DNA from: Sedimentisphaerales bacterium
GTDB taxonomy: Bacteria > Planctomycetota > Phycisphaerae > Sedimentisphaerales > Anaerobacaceae
Length of the DNA: 56,407 bases
Assembly (NCBI GenBank): GCA_016931715.1
Contig: JAFGEF010000121.1
Coordinates: 1-56,407 of the forward strand
Direction of reading: 5' to 3'
Positions 46,212 to 54,297 of this stretch are shown here, one piece after another. The number at the start of each line of letters is the position of its first letter. Position 1 is the first letter of the stretch. Under the pieces are notes generated by a model that ran no database searches, was not told where the DNA came from, and saw only the letters and a program-made list of their open reading frames with translations. The position numbers were made by a program, and so were the translations under genes.

Positions 46212-46431
46212 TGAATTTCGCCTTTCAGACTCACTTTATATAGGACGTCTTGCTGCTTTTTAAAGACAGTAAAAGCCATAATTTATGATATCTACTTTTT
46301 TTTCGGTTATTTTTGCGTGTAACTTGTGAAAAAATTAGGAATAGTAACTGGTTAGGTTATATCAACTGAATCATCCCTGACGGCGGAAGTTTTAACTGAA
46401 CTTTTGTAAAAATGAGAAAAGGCATATATTA

Positions 46432-46462
46432 TTTAAGAAAATCGCCAAACGATTTTCTTAAA
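46432..46462. repeat. Perfect 13-bp hairpin, loop of 5
   Basis: TTTAAGAAAATCG (46432-46444) pairs with CGATTTTCTTAAA (46450-46462) around CCAAA. No T-run follows on either strand, so it is not a classical terminator. It is about 220 bp upstream of the large membrane protein gene. Confidence 0.55.
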
Positions 46463-46521
46463 ATAATAAGTTATCGTTTATATAACTATTTTATGAATAA
46501 TATTTTATGTTAATTTTATAA

Positions 46522-46555
46522 TCAAAAAAAATGCCGGATAAAAAAACCGGCATTT
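46522..46555 (-). terminator. Terminator of the anti-sigma 2 gene
   Basis: On the minus strand AAATGCCGG (46555-46547) pairs with CCGGCATTT (46537-46529), followed by a run of T residues (46530-46524). It begins 30 bp after the anti-sigma stop at 46585. Confidence 0.85.
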
Positions 46556-46584
46556 AATAATATAGAAATAAATTTATTTTTACT

Positions 46585-47874
46585 TTACTTCGGCAACTTA
46601 TCAGGAGCTGCGTCCTCAACATGCAAATCACCGAAAATCATCCGGTATTTTTCCGAACCTGTTGGCTTATACCAGAATACAGGGGTTTCTGCGTCACCAA
46701 GTTTTATTCCCTGGCCTGCATAATGCCATTGCCCTTGTCCATTAAAAAAGCGTATAAATACAAGTCCTTGGCCCCACTTTGTGGCAATCTCAATTATCTC
46801 TTGTTCCGTCAAATTTAGGCGTTTTAAGCCCTTATCAAACTTCGGGCCAATCTTTACTATATCTCCGAGATTGATGCTTTCGGGGAAGTATCCATCCTCG
46901 ATGACTTGTGCCCATATTCGAAGAGATTCGATAAAATCACTTTCACTGTTCTTTGAAAAATCTATTCCCGTATTTTGTATCTTGTACCCATCCGGGATTT
47001 CAAGGCTGAAGAGAGAATCATCAAGGTCGATATCAAACTGCATATCATCACAGACTATCTTCATATTCAGAGTTTTATCTTCTATACGAATCGGTAAAAT
47101 TGTTTCCGGATCAGCCCAGATAGTAATAGTATGATTATCACCTTCAGCTACAAACATGAGAAATTCTTTGTCAGCCTGTTTTTGCAAACCTTTATTCTCA
47201 AATTTGAAACCAGGTTTATCCTTCATTTTTATTACCACATCCCGTAACGATTCAAGGTAATTCTGAACGCTGTCAAGGCCGCCTAAATCTATATAAACAG
47301 CAGTCTTGCTTTTATTATCGAGGGTAAGCATTTTTTTCTGCTCAAGGTCGATGATAATCGCATTGCCTATACCAGTGATTGTTCGATGAATGCGAGAGCC
47401 CATAACTTGATCATGGATTGTCTGAGAGCCGATTATAATATCAAGACTGGCAGTTCTCGCATTAAGTAAAGGACTTATAATTTCTGCAAAAGTTATTGTT
47501 GCACTAAATGGATTACCGGTAAAGTGCAGTCCAGCAAGCACAGCGATAATAATTATCGCCGCAGCGGCTAATTTTACAATCGGACTTTTCATAATTTTAC
47601 TCCTTAACTTGAGGGCTGAACCTGCTTTGTCAGATGCTTTGAGCTTTACGCTTTGTTCACAAACGATTGCGTCCATAACCTTGTTTTCAAGATTGCTTTT
47701 CATTACTTGATTTCCGTTATTAACTAATCGGTTGTGAAGATTAGTAAGCTCATCGAATTCATTCTTGCAGGTGAGGCAGTTCTTCAGGTGTTCTGAAACT
47801 GCCTGCTTTTGAGATTCATCCAGAAAGCCCTCGATGTATTCAACCAAAAGTTCTTTACATTCTATGCAGTTCAT
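46585..47874 (-). CDS. Anti-sigma factor with zinc-finger and LolA/RseB-like sensor domain 2
   Basis: A 429-aa single-pass protein. The N-terminal zf-HC2 domain has C3, C6, H29, C33 and C36 (EHLKNCLTCKNEFDEL), the hallmark of many anti-ECF factors. The membrane segment is about 112-135 (MKSPIVKLAAAAIIIIAVLAG). The outer domain (about 140-320) has TIIDLEQKKMLTLDNKSKTAV-like and IWADPETILPIRIE and DDSLFSLEIPDGYKI, resembling LolA/RseB. The end has FIRFFNGQGQWHYAGQGIKL. Start at ATG 47874, one base after the sigma stop, using its GAGGTG; the frame from 47931 is rejected. Partner: the sigma gene at 47876. Confidence 0.85.
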   Translation of the reverse strand: MNCIECKELLVEYIEGFLDESQKQAVSEHLKNCLTCKNEFDELTNLHNRLVNNGNQVMKSNLENKVMDAIVCEQSVKLKASDKAGSALKLRSKIMKSPIVKLAAAAIIIIAVLAGLHFTGNPFSATITFAEIISPLLNARTASLDIIIGSQTIHDQVMGSRIHRTITGIGNAIIIDLEQKKMLTLDNKSKTAVYIDLGGLDSVQNYLESLRDVVIKMKDKPGFKFENKGLQKQADKEFLMFVAEGDNHTITIWADPETILPIRIEDKTLNMKIVCDDMQFDIDLDDSLFSLEIPDGYKIQNTGIDFSKNSESDFIESLRIWAQVIEDGYFPESINLGDIVKIGPKFDKGLKRLNLTEQEIIEIATKWGQGLVFIRFFNGQGQWHYAGQGIKLGDAETPVFWYKPTGSEKYRMIFGDLHVEDAAPDKLPK

Positions 47875-47875
47875 T

Positions 47876-48415
47876 TTACACCTCATAACTTTTCGCCTTT
47901 TCCTGCTGAAGCGATTGACGCAGCATGGCATAGGCTCGTGATAATTGTTTTGTTACTGTACCTAACGGCATATCGAGCTGTTTTGCGATATCATTGCATG
48001 ATTGAGTGCCGTAATATCGCAATAGAACGATTTTCCTGTACATTTCAGGCAAATTTGCGACAGCCGCTTCGAGAGAGAAATCCTCTGAGAGTTCTGAAGA
48101 AGGTATTTCTTCTGAAAATGAGCGTATTGCTTCCCGACTGAGTTGAATTTGTTCTTTTCTGATCTGCTCTTTTGCTACATTATCAGCAATACCAAGTAGC
48201 CATGAAAAGAATAAATCAGGACTTTTCAATTTTTTCATACTGAAATACGCTCGTACGAGAGTTTCCTGTGCAGCTTCTTCTGCTTTATCTCTATCACCTA
48301 ACTTGCCGGCCAGGTTGGCTATAAGAACACCCTGATATCGCCGCACGAGATGCCGAAAATCATCCGGATGGCCATCCAAACAACGCTCGATATAATATTT
48401 GTCGATTTCTGACAT
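47876..48415 (-). CDS. ECF-type RNA polymerase sigma factor 2
   Basis: A 179-aa sigma factor. Region 2: DDFRHLVRRYQGVLIANLAG, KAEEAAQETLVRAYFSM, FFSWLLGIADNVAKE. Region 4: LPEMYRKIVLLRYYGTQSCNDIA and LGTVTKQLSRAYAMLRQSL. AAGGTG precedes ATG 48415. Its final codons supply the ribosome-binding site of the anti-sigma gene, as in the pair at 37758-40075. Its targets are unknown. Confidence 0.93.
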   Translation of the reverse strand: MSEIDKYYIERCLDGHPDDFRHLVRRYQGVLIANLAGKLGDRDKAEEAAQETLVRAYFSMKKLKSPDLFFSWLLGIADNVAKEQIRKEQIQLSREAIRSFSEEIPSSELSEDFSLEAAVANLPEMYRKIVLLRYYGTQSCNDIAKQLDMPLGTVTKQLSRAYAMLRQSLQQEKAKSYEV

Positions 48416-48512
48416 CTTTACACCTTCAAAAACTCAAAGAATAACATTTCTATTATATAGTGATGATTTTTATATTTTTGCGACAAAAAAATATAAAAAA
48501 ACAAGCGATGCT

Positions 48513-48538
48513 AAAAAAAGGCCGCAAAATGCAGCCTC
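48513..48538 (-). terminator. Terminator after mannonate dehydratase gene
   Basis: On the minus strand AGGCTGC (48537-48531) pairs with GCGGCCT (48525-48519) with one G-U pair and is followed by seven T residues. It ends the transcript of the gene stopping at 48578. Confidence 0.7.
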
Positions 48539-48577
48539 TTTATTTTGATAAATCATTTATTTAGGGGGGGGTATCTT

Positions 48578-49726
48578 TTATTCGTAAGGTATTCCCTGTG
48601 CCTGGCACAAGCCAATCATATAGCCGATGGCAAAAACTTTTCCAACGCTTCCATATCCTGATGAGCGGCCGCCTTGCGTCTCACTTCCCATCGCGGGGGC
48701 ATGGTCGGGACGCATAGGACCATCAAAACCATTGTCGGAGTAGATTTTCATCATTCTTGCCATATCTGTCAGGCCATTATCATGGAATTTCTCACGGAAT
48801 TTCTCTTTTGTTCCTTCAACATCACGGAAGTGAACAAAGAAAATCTTCCTTGCCTTGCACCATTCTTCCGCTAATACGTAAATGTCTTCCCCCATCAGTT
48901 TGAAGTTCCCCTGGCAGAATGTTATACCGTTCATCGGGCTTGGAACCATATCCATGATTTTTCTAAAATTTGCCGCACTGGTCAGTATGCGTGCGTTGTT
49001 TCCAAGCATCGGGACCGGCGGATCGTCCGGATGAAGTGCCATTTTAACTTTATATTTATCTGCAACGGGAATGACTGCCTTGAGAAAATATTCGAGGTTT
49101 GTCCAGACCTGTTCTTCAGTAATCCCCCGGCTCGCCCCTCCTTTGTCGCCAAATCCCATTCCCCCGCCGCCGATTTTTGAAGCACGATTTTTATATGCTT
49201 CGATATCAAACTCACTTGTTAAAGCCCCGCCTCTTTCAGGTACACTGGTACTTGTTCGAGTCCACCCTTCATTGACCATCCAGTTGTAACAAATCATATC
49301 AAGACCTACCTGGCTCATGGCAATTATAGCATTTTTGAAATCTTCGATATCCTGGTCCCTGCCTTCCCCACCTAGTTTGATTCTCTCATGGTTAACAGGA
49401 GGTCCTTCAAAACCGGCTATTTTCAGACCCGTCCGGGCATAGTCGTCTATTTGCCTTTGTAATGCCGCTGCATATTCATCTACGGAACCTCCGCTTCTCA
49501 AACCTCTGGCTCCTGTAATAACATGAGTCACTCCCATTTGCAGTCCCAATGTTTGTAAATCGCCGCTTCCCGCCATAAGTGCAAACATAATTTTATTCTT
49601 TCTTTCTCCTGCGGCTGGATTCGTTTGCGTGCCAGATGCTGCTGCCGGCAATACAGACGTCGCACCGGTTCCGGTGATTGCTGCTAATGTTCCCTTCATC
49701 AAATCTCGGCGTGTTATTATCGACAT
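48578..49726 (-). CDS. uxuA: Tat-exported mannonate dehydratase-like protein
   Basis: A 382-aa TIM-barrel enzyme closely matching UxuA, which dehydrates D-mannonate to 2-keto-3-deoxygluconate in glucuronate breakdown. Motifs: MICYNWMVNEGWTRT, LHPDDPP, NGITFCQGNFKLMG, FFVHFRDVEGTKEKF, HDNGLTDMARMMKIY, and MRPDHAP. The N-terminus (about 1-35, ITRRDLMKGTLAAITG then Ala-rich) is a twin-arginine export signal, unusual since UxuA is normally cytoplasmic. Start at ATG 49726 with AGGAGAATC upstream. It may act on a related uronate outside the cytoplasm, or keep its role in an unusual cell plan. Confidence 0.88.
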   Translation of the reverse strand: MSIITRRDLMKGTLAAITGTGATSVLPAAASGTQTNPAAGERKNKIMFALMAGSGDLQTLGLQMGVTHVITGARGLRSGGSVDEYAAALQRQIDDYARTGLKIAGFEGPPVNHERIKLGGEGRDQDIEDFKNAIIAMSQVGLDMICYNWMVNEGWTRTSTSVPERGGALTSEFDIEAYKNRASKIGGGGMGFGDKGGASRGITEEQVWTNLEYFLKAVIPVADKYKVKMALHPDDPPVPMLGNNARILTSAANFRKIMDMVPSPMNGITFCQGNFKLMGEDIYVLAEEWCKARKIFFVHFRDVEGTKEKFREKFHDNGLTDMARMMKIYSDNGFDGPMRPDHAPAMGSETQGGRSSGYGSVGKVFAIGYMIGLCQAQGIPYE

Positions 49727-49910
49727 AATTGATTCTCCTGTGTTTCGGCGACCCATATTGAATTCTGTGATTCAATGCAGTAATTACAATATATTTAAAG
49801 AATATATCATGGGGATTGCAATTTTAAAATCTTTCAAATATCCTATATATTCAATAATATTTAAAAAAGTATATTTATGGATTATATGAAATGATTTGGG
49901 AAGGATCCTT

Positions 49911-50498
49911 ATGAAAAATATTTTTCTGTCATTCATTCCGATTTTCGTAGCAGTCGATGCCTTCGGCATACTCCCTTTATTTGTTTCACTTACAAAGGAT
50001 ATCAGGCCGAAAGAGCGAACAAAAGTCATTATTCAATCAATGATTACTGCAACAGTTCTTTCCATAGGATTTGTGCTCGTAGGTAAAATCATTTTCAAGT
50101 GGCTGGGAATTGAGATGGGAGATTTCATGATAGCAGGCGGAGCAATCCTTTTTTCTCTTGCCATTATCGACATTGTTAATCCCGCAAAGAAAAGACGAAG
50201 CCCGATATCTGAACTTGGTGCGGTACCGATAGGCACGCCGCTCATAGCAGGCCCCGCCGTTCTTACAACATCCATGCTGATTATTTCCGAGTACGGCCTT
50301 CAGGCAACTATCATTTCAATCATTGTTAATATACTCCTTGCCGGAGCGATTTTAAGATCATCTGAAATTATAATCCATATTCTCGGAGAAGCAGGTTCAA
50401 AAGCGGTATCGAAAATCGCAAGCTTATTATTAGCAGCAATTGCTGTCATGCTGATAAGAAAAGGTTTGATTGATATAATTTCTATGAGCAATTTTTAA
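49911..50498 (+). CDS. MarC-family integral membrane protein
   Basis: A 195-aa protein with six membrane helices (IFLSFIPIFVAVDAFGILPLF; TVLSIGFVLVGKIIF; GGAILFSLAIIDIV; IGTPLIAGPAVLTTSMLII; ISIIVNILLAGAILRSSEIII; IASLLLAAIAVMLIRKG). The GTPLIAGPAVLTT motif is characteristic of MarC/YhgN. Members were first named for drug resistance but are now seen as transporters of uncertain substrate. Start at ATG 49911 with AAGGA upstream. Confidence 0.9.
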   Translation: MKNIFLSFIPIFVAVDAFGILPLFVSLTKDIRPKERTKVIIQSMITATVLSIGFVLVGKIIFKWLGIEMGDFMIAGGAILFSLAIIDIVNPAKKRRSPISELGAVPIGTPLIAGPAVLTTSMLIISEYGLQATIISIIVNILLAGAILRSSEIIIHILGEAGSKAVSKIASLLLAAIAVMLIRKGLIDIISMSNF

Positions 50499-50531
50499 AA
50501 AGAATTGGATTCGATTTAGTTGCACTTATGA

Positions 50532-50768
50532 GTTGAATCCGCCTTTATTGTCGCTGACAGGAAAAATAATGAAGAACACTCCTTCAAGGTCGAAGACGGT
50601 AATTCCCAAACAACAATGTTTCGTCATAGTTCAGAGCAAATCGAGAAACTTCTGCACGACACAGATTTTGAACTGATGAAACAAGTTGAATTTTTTGTGC
50701 CGGGACACAAAGAAAAAAATAAGCCCTTGCGTCTCAAGGCATACGCCGCAAAAAAAATAAAAGCCTAA
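50532..50768 (+). pseudogene. C-terminal remnant of a SAM-dependent methyltransferase gene
   Basis: An open frame of 78 codons with no start codon of its own is preceded directly by TGA (50529). It reads VESAFIVADRKNNEEHSFKV...QTTMFRHSSEQIEKLLHDTDFELMKQVEFF and ends in basic residues. This is the usual end of a class I methyltransferase (a HxSxEEIxxLLxxxxFE pattern). The N-terminal Rossmann half is absent; the MarC stop is 33 bp before it. It is probably a decayed gene, with the front part lost. Confidence 0.65.
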
Positions 50769-50810
50769 ATTATTTTATGAAACAGTCAGGCATATTGCCT
50801 GCCCTAAAAC

Positions 50811-50848
50811 AAAAAGGAGACTTTGCGTCGAATGAAAGTCTCCTTTTA
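50811..50848. terminator. Bidirectional terminator
   Basis: AAAAGGAGACTTT (50812-50824) pairs with AAAGTCTCCTTTT (50835-50847), a perfect 13-bp stem with a 10-nt loop and T-rich sides on both strands. It lies between the methyltransferase remnant and the convergent barrel gene. Confidence 0.88.
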
Positions 50849-50875
50849 TCAACTGCATTTTTTTATTTAGACTGC

Positions 50876-51631
50876 TTAAAAAGGTATTTCTATTCCTGCG
50901 CCTATACCCCAGCCATTTTCAGTAGCTTTTAATTCCGTCGACATAATATAGTTGTCGGAAATATTAAACTGTGCTCCAATATAACCACCAAAGCTGTCAG
51001 TACCAACATCTCCACTTCCCTTGTCACCTTGAGTGTCTTTATGTTCATGATCGACAGAAAGAATATTGCAAATAGCGCCGCCATAAAGATCCCAGCCCCC
51101 CATATCTATTGTCGGGCCAATGACGAATTCATATTCCATACAATCAACATCAACATCCATTACATCCGCCCCAGAGTTGTATCTTTCGCTAACACTGGTA
51201 TTTAATATATTTAGATTAAATGCGGCACCCCAATCAATTGTCTCTTTTTTCGCAAATGTGTATTTTAAGCCGAAACCGTAAAATATTTCATTATCAAAAT
51301 TCACACCGCCAAAGGAATTATTACCAATAACTTCATACTGAGCTTTAATATCAAACATGCCCAATCGGCCATAAACTTCCAAATCATCATTAAGTCCATA
51401 ATTGAATTGGGCATAATAACGGTTCATATTCCAGTCATCAATTGTAAGATTATATATATCTCCGTCATTTTCCTTTACTTTTACCGTATCCAAATCATGA
51501 CTGCTGTAAAAATAATTGCCGCTAATAGACCAATGATCTTTTTCGTGCTTCGCTGCAGCTGGTCCCGTTAAAGCATAAACACTCGATGACAAAGAAATGA
51601 CAGCAATTCCGATTGCTATTCCAAGTTTCAT
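50876..51631 (-). CDS. Outer-membrane beta-barrel protein
   Basis: A 251-aa exported protein. The signal peptide (about 1-20, LGIAIGIAVISLSSSVYA) is followed by barrel strands (HWSISGNYFYSSHD, NRYYAQFNYGLNDDLEVYGRLGMF, DNEIFYGFGLKYTF, WDLYGGAICNIL, FGGYIGAQFNIS) and a terminal Phe (GAGIEIPF). Start at ATG 51631 with AAAGGAG upstream; the longer frame to 51826 would overlap fabF and gives an implausible N-terminus. Function, probably a porin or small barrel, cannot be refined. Confidence 0.78.
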   Translation of the reverse strand: MKLGIAIGIAVISLSSSVYALTGPAAAKHEKDHWSISGNYFYSSHDLDTVKVKENDGDIYNLTIDDWNMNRYYAQFNYGLNDDLEVYGRLGMFDIKAQYEVIGNNSFGGVNFDNEIFYGFGLKYTFAKKETIDWGAAFNLNILNTSVSERYNSGADVMDVDVDCMEYEFVIGPTIDMGGWDLYGGAICNILSVDHEHKDTQGDKGSGDVGTDSFGGYIGAQFNISDNYIMSTELKATENGWGIGAGIEIPF

Positions 51632-51705
51632 AACTTTCTCCTTTTGAGTCCCTAATAATGGTTCATTTTCTTTTTGGTAACTAAAGAAATATATAATGTA
51701 CTTAT

Positions 51706-52950
51706 TTAAATTTTTCCTATAATCAAGCTGGCATTGTGGCCGCCAAAGCCGAAGGAATTGCTTATTGCGTAATTGACTTTTGCCTCCTGTGGTTTCAGCG
51801 GTACAAAATTCATGTCTGCACCGCATCGCTCATCCAGATTTTCAAGATTGATTGTCGGGGGAATTATCGAATTGGTAATCACTTTTGCACAAACAATCAG
51901 CTCTATCGCCGCACTTGCGCCCAATAAGTGGCCGGTGCAGCTTTTTGTGGAACTTACTGCGAGCTTAGGTGCATAACTGCCGAAAACTGTCCTTATGGCA
52001 GAGCTTTCGGCAAGATCGTTAAGTTCTGTTCCTGTACCATGAGCATTTATATAATTTATTTTCTCTTTTTCCAGGCCTGCATCTTCAAGAGCCAACTCCA
52101 TCGTTTTGGCAGCTCCACTTCCGTCTGGGAGCGGCGCTGTAATGTGATAGCCGTCATCTGTTGCGGCGTATCCCATAAGCTCGGCGTATATCTTTGCACC
52201 GCGTTTTCTGGCATGGCCTTCTTCTTCCAGAATAATCACACCAGCTCCCTCGGCAAGAACAAAGCCATCCCTGTCCTTGTCAAATGGTCTTGAAGCGGCA
52301 CGGGGATTATCGTTTCGCGTGCTCAGCGACCTTGCGGCACAGAATGAAGCCAGGCCAATTGGAGTAACGGCTGCTTCAGTACCTCCTGTTATCATTACAT
52401 CGCTTCGCCCGGCAAGAATATTGCAGAACGCTTCTCCGATAGCATGATTACCAGAAGCACAAGCGCTCGAAACACAGAAATTGGGACCTCGAAGACCATA
52501 GGTTATCGCAATATTGCCGCTGGCAGCATTTGCCATCAGTCTTGGCACACAGAATGGTGAAACCTTGGAGGGACCTTTGTCAAGGATTCTCAAATGCTGG
52601 TCTTCAATCTCTTTGATGCCGCCTATACCTGTTCCGACAATAGCACCGGTTCGAAAAACATCTACTTTCTTAAAGTCAAGTCCGCTGTCTTCAATAGCCT
52701 GTTTCGCCGCTGCTACCGCATACTGGGTGAATTTATCCATGCGCTTGCTTTCACGCTGGTCTATGTATCGAGCAGCATCAAAATCTCTGATTTCGCCTGC
52801 AAAACGAACGGGATATGCGCTGGTATCAAATGACTCTATAGTAGAAACGCCGCTCCTGCCTTCGCAAAGCGCAGCGAAAAGACTATCAGCATTTTCAGAT
52901 AAGGCAGTAATACAGCCCAGCCCGGTAATAACAACTCGTCTTCTGCTCAT
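51706..52950 (-). CDS. fabF: 3-oxoacyl-ACP synthase II
   Basis: A 414-aa condensing enzyme that lengthens acyl-ACP in fatty-acid synthesis. The active-site Cys164 (SSACASGNHA), His304 (NAHGTGT) and His340 (KSCTGHLLGA) are present, with the RRVVITGLG start and NSFGFGGHN end. It is third in fabG-acpP-fabF; 17 bp separate it from acpP. No fabH, fabD or fabZ is in this window. Confidence 0.95.
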   Translation of the reverse strand: MSRRRVVITGLGCITALSENADSLFAALCEGRSGVSTIESFDTSAYPVRFAGEIRDFDAARYIDQRESKRMDKFTQYAVAAAKQAIEDSGLDFKKVDVFRTGAIVGTGIGGIKEIEDQHLRILDKGPSKVSPFCVPRLMANAASGNIAITYGLRGPNFCVSSACASGNHAIGEAFCNILAGRSDVMITGGTEAAVTPIGLASFCAARSLSTRNDNPRAASRPFDKDRDGFVLAEGAGVIILEEEGHARKRGAKIYAELMGYAATDDGYHITAPLPDGSGAAKTMELALEDAGLEKEKINYINAHGTGTELNDLAESSAIRTVFGSYAPKLAVSSTKSCTGHLLGASAAIELIVCAKVITNSIIPPTINLENLDERCGADMNFVPLKPQEAKVNYAISNSFGFGGHNASLIIGKI

Positions 52951-52967
52951 GCTATACTGTTTCGCTA

Positions 52968-53234
52968 TTACTGGCCTTTGGATTGCATTACACTAACGAT
53001 GTAATCGATCGCAGCGCCGACAGTCTGGATTTTCTCGGCTTCCTCATCAGGAATGCTCATGTCAAACTCGTCCTCGAATTCCATGACTAATTCGACTGTA
53101 TCCAGGGAGTCGGCGTTTAAATCGTTGATAAACGAGGTTTCCCTCGAAATTTCCGACTTATCTGCACCCATCTGTTCGCTAATTATATCAATTACTTTAT
53201 TCTCTATTGCTTGAACATCTATGTCAGCACTCAC
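52968..53234 (-). CDS. acpP: Acyl carrier protein
   Basis: An 88-aa acidic carrier. The phosphopantetheine site Ser43 is in [12 protein letters not shown], followed by [24 protein letters not shown]. It starts at GTG with AGGGAGG 8 nt upstream. Probably activated by the AcpS encoded at 16399. Confidence 0.96.
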   Translation of the reverse strand: MSADIDVQAIENKVIDIISEQMGADKSEISRETSFINDLNADSLDTVELVMEFEDEFDMSIPDEEAEKIQTVGAAIDYIVSVMQSKGQ

Positions 53235-53373
53235 TTTGTATTCCTCCCTAAATAAAACAGGAATTTTTCAATATCATACGAATTCTAATCTTTTAGTTTA
53301 ACAACAATATTTTGATTTTGGGGGGTATATTACCACAAAATCTTATTCCGACAACTATAATTTTAAAAATTTT

Positions 53374-54111
53374 TTACATAGCCATGCCGCCGTCAACACA
53401 TAACACCTGTCCGGTGATGTAGCCGGAGTCATCATCTGAAAGGAAGGCAACCGCTTTTGCGACATCCTCAACCTGGCCGAAACGACGTACAGGAATGACT
53501 TCTTTTGCGGCGTCTTTTACAGCATCCGGCAAAACAGCCGTCATTTCCGTCATAATAAAACCCGGTGCAATACAATTGGCTGTAATATTCTTTTTGCCAA
53601 CTTCGCGAGCTACGGATTTTGTCATTCCGATAAGACCTGCCTTGCTTGCCGCGTAATTACTCGAACCGGCCTGGCCCATTACTCCCGCAACGGAGCTCAT
53701 GTTGACAATGCGCCCGAACTTGTTTCGCACCATAGACTTAAGAGCTACTTTAGTAGCCATAAATGCCGCTCGAAGATTTATGTTAATTACCCTGTCGAAA
53801 TCATCTTCATTCATCTGGAGCATCAGCTTGTCGCGGGTAATACCGGCGTTATTGACTAAAATCCCGATTCCGCCATGCTCAGAAGCAAGGGATTCGAGTA
53901 TTTCTGTTAATTTTGGTGTATCTGTTATATCGACTTTCCTTGTGATGACCGAAAAACCAGCTTCTTTTACTATTTTTTCAAGTTCAGCGAGTTGTTCCTC
54001 GTTTATATCCAGACCTGCTACGATGCGTCCCCGCTTTAATAATTCAAGGACTATCGCCCTTCCAATCCCCCTTGCCGCTCCTGTTACTACTGCCAACCTT
54101 TGCTCTGACAT
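53374..54111 (-). CDS. fabG: 3-oxoacyl-ACP reductase
   Basis: A 245-aa short-chain dehydrogenase. The NADP site TGAARGIGRAI, NNAG, the catalytic Ser140 (NMSSVAG), Tyr153 and Lys157 (SSNYAASKAGL), and the C-terminal GYITGQVLCVDGGMAM are present. It reduces 3-oxoacyl-ACP and heads the fab operon. GGAGAC lies before ATG 54111. A 139-bp gap to acpP contains a G6 tract. Confidence 0.95.
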   Translation of the reverse strand: MSEQRLAVVTGAARGIGRAIVLELLKRGRIVAGLDINEEQLAELEKIVKEAGFSVITRKVDITDTPKLTEILESLASEHGGIGILVNNAGITRDKLMLQMNEDDFDRVININLRAAFMATKVALKSMVRNKFGRIVNMSSVAGVMGQAGSSNYAASKAGLIGMTKSVAREVGKKNITANCIAPGFIMTEMTAVLPDAVKDAAKEVIPVRRFGQVEDVAKAVAFLSDDDSGYITGQVLCVDGGMAM

Positions 54112-54297
54112 TTTTTGTCTCCATACAATCCTGCGATTTTAGAAAAGCAGGAATCAAGTTATTATTTTACCCAATTTTACATGGGTTTGTTTATAATCTG
54201 ATTCAAAAGGATACTGACTATATAAACTAATCGCCATTTTGGCAATGTTTTTTTGAGTTTTTTTATAAGAATGCATAAGGATTATTATTTCATAAAA

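Larger units (their letters stand above)
46212..46584. other. Intergenic region with two hairpins
   Basis: About 370 bp between the large membrane protein and the anti-sigma gene, both on the minus strand. It has a perfect 13-bp hairpin (46432-46462) and the anti-sigma terminator (46522-46555). No gene is seen. Confidence 0.6.

Noticed and set aside
47875..47931. Longer start for anti-sigma 2
   Set aside because: It overlaps the sigma gene and reads basic, non-family residues; the GAGGTG-ATG at 47874 is clear.
51632..51826. N-terminal extension of the barrel protein overlapping fabF
   Set aside because: It is a shadow of the fabF frame. A strong AAAGGAG and a proper signal peptide support ATG 51631.
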